Below, in pieces: positions 59,101 to 64,000 of a DNA stretch of 64,000 nucleotides. The notes under the pieces are model-generated. The model was not told where the DNA came from. It did no database searches and saw only the letters and a list, made by a program, of their open reading frames with translations. A program made the translations under genes and the position numbers. The stretch comes from Edaphochlamys debaryana (Eukaryota; Chlorophyta; Chlorophyceae; Chlamydomonadales). Each line of letters begins with the position of its first letter. The stretch's first letter is position 1. The stretch lies in contig JAEHOE010000111.1 in NCBI GenBank assembly GCA_016858145.1, forward strand, positions 186,001 to 250,000, in the 5' to 3' direction.

Positions 59101-59722
59101 CCCCAGATCCTGGAGGACGTGCAGCAGGAGGTGGTCAAGTGCGGGCCCGTGCTGGGCCTGGCGGTGCCCATGCCCCCCGCCTCTGTCACCAACGCCGAGC
59201 CCTCCCGCGTCTACATCAAGTACTCCTCAGCGGCGGAGGCGGACCGCTGCAGGTGGGGGCGGGGCCGGGCGGGGGTGAGCGAGTAAGTCTCCATGCCTGG
59301 GTTACCCCGGTGCCCGCGAACCCTGTGGTCCAGTCCACCACTCGCGGCCCCCAGCTTCCACATCCACACCACCCCACCCCTCCTTCCCGGCCCCCACCCC
59401 ATCCCTCCCACCTCCCAGGGGCATGATGGACAAGCGCAAGTTCGACGACAACGTGGTGCAGGCGCTGTTCGTGACGGAGGGCGAGTTCGTGCGGGCGCAG
59501 GGGGGGGAGTGGGTGGCCAAGCCGGGGCTGCTCATGCAGGGGAGCGCGGCGCCGGCAGGGGCCCTGCCGGGACCCCCCGGCATGGGTCTTCCGGGGCTGG
59601 GCGCGGCGGCGGTGCCCGCTGCGGCGCCGGCGGTGGGTGGGCTGGCGCTGCCGCCCGGGTTCACGCTGCCGCCGGGCTTCACGCTGGCGGGGGCGCTGCC
59701 CGGGCTGGGGTTACCCAAGTAG
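56131..59722 (+). CDS. U2AF65-related SR/RRM splicing factor
   Basis: Pre-mRNA splicing factor related to the large U2AF subunit, which recognizes the polypyrimidine tract. Exons 56131-56174, 56300-56371, 56477-56552, 56637-56826, 56956-57084, 57409-57527, 57720-57761, 57910-57948, 58131-58283, 59107-59252, 59419-59722; 437 residues. Residues 1-55 are an RS domain (MGRDRSRSRDRRRS onward). A Gln/Ala-rich helix follows. RRM1 has RNP2 IYVGNL at 126-131 and RNP1 GRFAFIEF at 172-179. A UHM-type RRM near the end has RVYIKYSSAAEADRCRGMMD and the Arg-X-Phe signature in KRKFDDNVV. A canonical middle RRM2 is not evident; residues 238-288 (GPTNVVLLEGMV) open the UHM instead. The intron after exon 8 uses a GC donor. 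The tail is Gly/Leu/Pro-rich. Confidence 0.82.
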
Positions 59723-60699
59723 GGGCGCGGTGGCGCGGGGTGCAGGTAAGGGGAAGGGGGTGAGGCTGGGCGAGGTCGCATGAGCGGCAGGCCAGGAAGC
59801 AGGGTGCCATGGTGGACCCGGTGTTGGACTTGGCCCTTGCGGCGGCGTGGCTACCGTCGCTGGCAGGTGACGGTGCGGGGGCCGGATGCAGGGCAGGTGA
59901 CGCAGTGGCACACCGCAGCAGCAGTGCTGCGGGAGTTGCTACATTACAGAAGCCAGCTCGAGTCCTTGTCGCCGGGGCATTGAGGCGATGTCGAGGGAGG
60001 GTCCTGAAACCACCTGGTATGGGCAGGGCGGCAGGCTGGCTCCCGGCCCTGGTGGACTGGGCACGCTGTTGGTACGGATTGCGCGGCAGATGGCCGTGCA
60101 GTTGTAAGATCACGCAGTTGAATGCTCGGCGTGTAGAGGGCTCGGGTTGTCGTGGCTTGCCTGAAGGAGTGAGCTGCGATCCCAGCCGACTGCCTATTCC
60201 TTCAGGGGTCAATGGAAGGGGAGAGGCTGTTACAAGCTGGGAAGTCCTGAGAGGTGCGGGACAGACGGCCGGAGACGCGGTATTCAGGCGAGATGAGGCC
60301 AGCTTCTGGGGACGGATAGCTGGGAGGACGCCAAGAGCCTGACCCTGGCAACAGCCGCCAGTCTACATGCGTACAACTCCGGTGCAGAGCGGAGAGAGCG
60401 CGGGGGACACTGGGCCTCGGGTGTGCGCGAGAAGGGCTGAGAGGTCCTACCTCAGATGGGGCACCAAGTGCGTGCCCGTCGGCGGGTTCGGGCAGGCTGC
60501 GGGCGTTAGGCCTCGCGCAGGCCCGCGAGATAGCCAACCGCCCCACACTGGCGAGCTGTCAAGGGAGACATTACTTACGGCAAAGTCGCGAAAGCTGTGC
60601 ACTACTGTCGTCGCATTTGCAGCGCGCGACTTGCGCGATTGGGGCCTCAGCTGCTACGAACGCCCATTTGGGCAACCTTGTCCGTGCCAACGGAGAGCC
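59723..60699. other. U2AF-like 3' UTR and SSL promoter region
   Basis: TGTAA at 60103-60107 is a likely poly(A) signal about 380 bp after the stop. The remainder precedes the next start codon. No exon recognized. Confidence 0.5.
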
Positions 60700-63600
60700 A
60701 TGTGGACGTTTCTGGCCGCGCTGATCGCCCTGATCAGCAGCGGCGCTGTCTGGCTGAGTGAGTGCCATCCCATGTCGTTTGTGTGCAAACCGACACCCCG
60801 AGCGCTCCCAACACGGACGTCTGGCTCGGAGAAGGGAGACCACATCGGAGGGAGCCGGGGGCGACGGGGCGGCAATAAGGTTCTCGCGCGCACGCACTTG
60901 CTTGCGCGGGGACAGGCTGCCTTTGACGGCGTGCCCTCAAGGCACTGCACCGCCTCTCCCAGCTGGCCCTCGCGCCCTACGCTAGCGTCGCTTTTGCGTC
61001 GCGGAGCAACCATAGGCCCTGGGAGAAGCCTTTGCCGCGGCAGACGCGTGCGCCGTCAGGGGGCCGGGAGGCGGCACCCATGCTCCGGGGAGGGAGCGCC
61101 CCGAGCGTGCCGCGGGCCAGGCCCCAGCGCCTGATCCTCCGCAACCCGTATCCCTGCGGCCCCGGCCTCAATGAACGCCCCCCTGCCCCCCTGTGCCCCC
61201 AGACAAGGTGGACGTGCCGCTGCCTCCTCCGGGGCAGTACCACACCATCCGCAACATCGACCCCGCCTCCGTGGACCTCACATGGCCGGCCATGGAGGTG
61301 CGGGCCGGGGGGGGGGGCGGGAGCTGCGGCCAGCTGACACAGCAACACATGCAGACAGCGGCTGAGTTGTGGAGTCTGCATGAGGTCAGGGAGCTGGCAG
61401 ACAGGCATGCCCCTGGTCCAGCCCCCGACCCGCCCCCCGTTTGGCGCTCTCACACCCCCCCAGGGCCCCTACGCCCCCAACGAGGTGCTGCGTAAGGCGC
61501 ACCGCCTGTTCGACAACGTCATCCAGAGCTCGGGTGGGACCGCCTGGTGCAGCAGGGAGGGGCGGAAGGTCGCTGCCGCCTGCAGCGAGGGCGGTGGTGG
61601 CTGGCGGTTGAGGAGGGCAGAGGTGGCCCTGCCCGTCCCCAGAAGCGGGCAGTCCCCTGCACCTTGCCCCAAGCCCCACGTGCCCCCCCCATCGCGCCGC
61701 GCTGCGCCCCCGAGTCCCCGCAGAGACCGTGGCCGTGTCCCCGGGCGGCAACCTGACGCTGCTGGACAAGTACGGCTACGTGTACGAGGCGGAGCCCGCA
61801 TCAAAGGTACGGCATGTGTGCGGCGTGCGCTGTGCCGTACGTACCGCTCCTTGGTGTGGCTCGGACAAGCATGCACCATCACCCCCGGCCAGCGACCCGG
61901 ATAGAGTCACTCTTTAACCTTGCTGGCTGCATATCAGTTGCGTGCTTGGGGCCTGCCCCCTTGGCCCCCAGGTCCCCAACGCCGTGTTCCCCAACGAGTG
62001 GGCGCTGGACCTGCCCGCCCTGGACTACCTGGGCCCGGGCAGGTGGGGGGGAAGGGGGCAGTGCCCGTGTGTTTGCTGTGCATGGCGTGGGGATTGCGCA
62101 AGGGTCTCGCCGAGGCCGCTTCTGCGAGGGGCATGCCCCCGCTGACCCTCACCCCAGGCTATCAGGTATCAGCTGCCGGCCCCCTTGCCCCCTGCCCTCG
62201 CCTTGCTCTCGACCTACCCTGCCGCGCCCCTCCCCCCCAGGCCGCTGGGCTTCCACTACGACGCGCAGGGGAACCTCATCGTGTGCGACTCACTCAAGGT
62301 GGGGAGGAGGGGGGGCCGGGGAGGAGGGGGTCGGGGGCACGGGGGTTGAAAGGAGCGGGGATCGTGTGGAAGCACCAAGGAAACGTACAGGTGCCAATGG
62401 GGAGGAGCGGCGGGGCGGGGCATGTGCCCACGCCACGGGTTGGCGTAGGGTGGGCCCTGCAGACCAAGCAAGTAGCCTGCTCTGCATGCTTAGGCCAGCC
62501 TGAGCACTGAGGCTTCATGCTTCCCCGCTCCTGCCTGCACACCTTCCGCCGCAGGGCCTTATCATGCGGGAGGCGGGCACGGGGCGGCTGGTGAGGCAGG
62601 GGGAGCCGGCGGGTGCTCTCGACGCTCGCCAGCACAGCTAACAGCCTGTACCAGCCCCCACCGCGCCTCCCACCCTTGGCAGCACAGCCCTCCTGCCCTC
62701 ACGCCCTCTCACCCACTCGCCCAGCGCTCACTCCCCCCTCGGCCCCCTGCGCTCACTTCCCCGGCGACCCCCCGCCCCCCCACCACTTCACCCAGCACGC
62801 GGCCCTTGAGCACCCCCCCTCCAGCAATGCTCCCCACCCCGCAACCCAACCCGCCCCCCTCCCCCAGGTGGTCCTCACCAGCCGCGTGTCCCCCGACGAC
62901 CCCACCGCCCCCGGCTCCCCCCTGGCCTACACCAACGACCTGGACATCGCCCGGGGGGAGGGGGGGGCCATCTACTTCTCGGACAGCCAGGTGGGGGGCG
63001 GCATGGGGCAGGTTGAAGTTAGGGGCTTGCCGGGCATTTGCAGGAGCGCCGCCTCCGTTGCAGGCTTGGAGGGTGGGGCGGGTCCCTTGATGCATACGCT
63101 AAGCCCCGCCCGCCCAGCCGCCTGTCGCTCCGCACCCCCTCCCCCCAGGCGGTGCCTGTGGGTCTGTCCCCCGACCAGGGCCCCTTCTACGACACCTTCC
63201 GCGGCTTTATGCAGGTGCCTGGGGCGGGGAGGGGGGCGTTTGGGCCGAGCGAGGGGCGTTGGGGTGTCATGAGTGGACCGAGTCCCGCCGTTCCCTCTAA
63301 CGTCAAGGCTCCTGCGCTGCAACTTACTGCCTTCACATGCCCAATGACCATGGTGCCCCCTGCCTCCCCGCTCTTCCCGCCCACACGCAGGGGCTCTACA
63401 CGGTAGGTCGGGAGGGAATCGAGCCCAAAGCGGGGGGCAGGCGGCGCCTCGGGAACCCAGCGGGCGTGCAGTGCCCCGGCGGCTTCACAATCCCCCTGAT
63501 GCTGCCATGTCCAAAATCCCCATGCTCAACGCCTATCTTGCTCCCTGCTCCTCCCTGCTCGGTCCCCCCCGCCTTCCGCCGCAGGGTGTGCCCAGTGGCC

Positions 63601-64000
63601 GGCTGCTCCGCTACGACCCCGCCAGCCGCCGCACTGAGGTAGGGGCATCCCTGGTGCTGCACGGTAGTCGCCATGGCACACGGGGCGCGGGCTGGGATAG
63701 CACAGGCATCAGTCCGGCGGTTGCGGCCCTTGTCACCACACGGAGGGCACCCGTTGAAGGCACTCCTCCCACGTCCTCCCACGTACCGGTGCCCCCCCTC
63801 ACAGAGCCCTACCTGCTCCTGCTCTACCCCCCCTCCCCCTCCCTCTCCCCCGCCCCCGCAGGTGCTGGCGTCCGGCATCTTTTTCGCCAACGGTGTGGCG
63901 CTGTCCGCTGACGAGTCCTTCGTCACGGTGGTGGAGACCACCCGCCGCCGGGTGCTGCGGTGGGGCCCCGTGGGGGGGGGGAAGGGCGGGAGGGGCGGGG
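60700..64000 (+). CDS. strictosidine-synthase-like (APMAP family) protein, 3' end outside window
   Basis: Six-bladed propeller hydrolase-like family; plant members are secretory or vacuolar and mostly do not make strictosidine. Exons so far: 60700-60757, 61203-61297, 61464-61533, 61724-61806, 61972-62042, 62241-62298, 62555-62590, 62868-62990, 63149-63214, 63391-63402, 63585-63638, 63862 onward. The start MWTFLAALIALISSGAVWLS is a signal anchor. Family segments: ETVAVSPGGNLTLLDKYGYVY, GFHYDAQGNLIVCDSLKGL, YTNDLDIARGEGGAIYFSDS, GRLLRYDPASRRTEVLASG and FFANGVALSADESFVTVVET, the last being the classic Str_synth signature. Exon 10 is only 12 nt (GLYT). The donor of exon 12, near 63959-63970, is ambiguous, so the CDS is drawn to the window edge. 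Confidence 0.88.

Noticed and set aside
1..64000. CRISPR arrays, bacterial operons, ribosome binding sites, rRNA or tRNA genes
   Set aside because: The DNA is eukaryotic nuclear; I saw no regularly spaced repeats of CRISPR type and recognized no rRNA or tRNA gene, though a tRNA scan was not possible.

Overview
This is about 64 kb of nuclear DNA from a green alga of the Chlamydomonas/volvocine group. The clues are very high GC content, many short introns with GTGNG donors and pyrimidine-rich CAG acceptors, TGTAA poly(A) signals, five LHCBM (type-I major light-harvesting protein) genes, and two ciliary genes (TMEM107 and BBS4). I cannot name the species. All gene models were built by hand from reading frames, splice signals and phase consistency; exon coordinates are given in each entry.

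Layout. 149-2199 (+): 3' end of a class III nucleotide cyclase whose specificity residues look guanylyl-type. 4159-6264 (-): NIPP1-like FHA protein with an RVSF PP1-docking motif. 6580-7444 (+): TMEM107-like transition-zone protein, divergent from NIPP1. 8616-12308 (+): a WD40-like protein. 12309-16433: about 4 kb with no supported gene but a strong 88-bp hairpin. 16434-31426: four LHCBM genes on the + strand (A, B, C, D). C and D lie in a tandem duplication of about 4.7 kb whose right edge cuts the next gene. 31426-34082 (-): PH + WW domain protein; its 3' end is also left as a fragment between C and D. 35057-39040 (-): BBS4, divergent from a wax-synthase-like MBOAT acyltransferase at 39631-43260 (+). 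44159-45474 (-): fifth LHCBM gene (E), protein-identical to C and D. 45475-49051: gene-poor stretch with low-complexity and palindromic DNA. 49052-51245 (-): TANGO2-family protein. 51976-55683 (-): large disordered eIF4B-like protein, divergent from a U2AF65-related SR/RRM splicing factor at 56131-59722 (+). 60700-64000 (+): 5' part of a strictosidine-synthase-like gene that runs off the window.

Main themes. The LHCBM family shows tandem duplication plus localized homogenization: coding exons and intron 3 of C, D and E are nearly identical although other introns or flanks differ. Mobile DNA is visible as a 407-bp hAT-like MITE with a perfect 8-bp target duplication, a fold-back element with a stray fragment inside one LHCBM unit, and a dispersed repeat that exactly fills one intron of the WD40 gene (introner-like). 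Divergent gene pairs (NIPP1/TMEM107, BBS4/MBOAT, eIF4B-like/U2AF-like) share short promoter regions.
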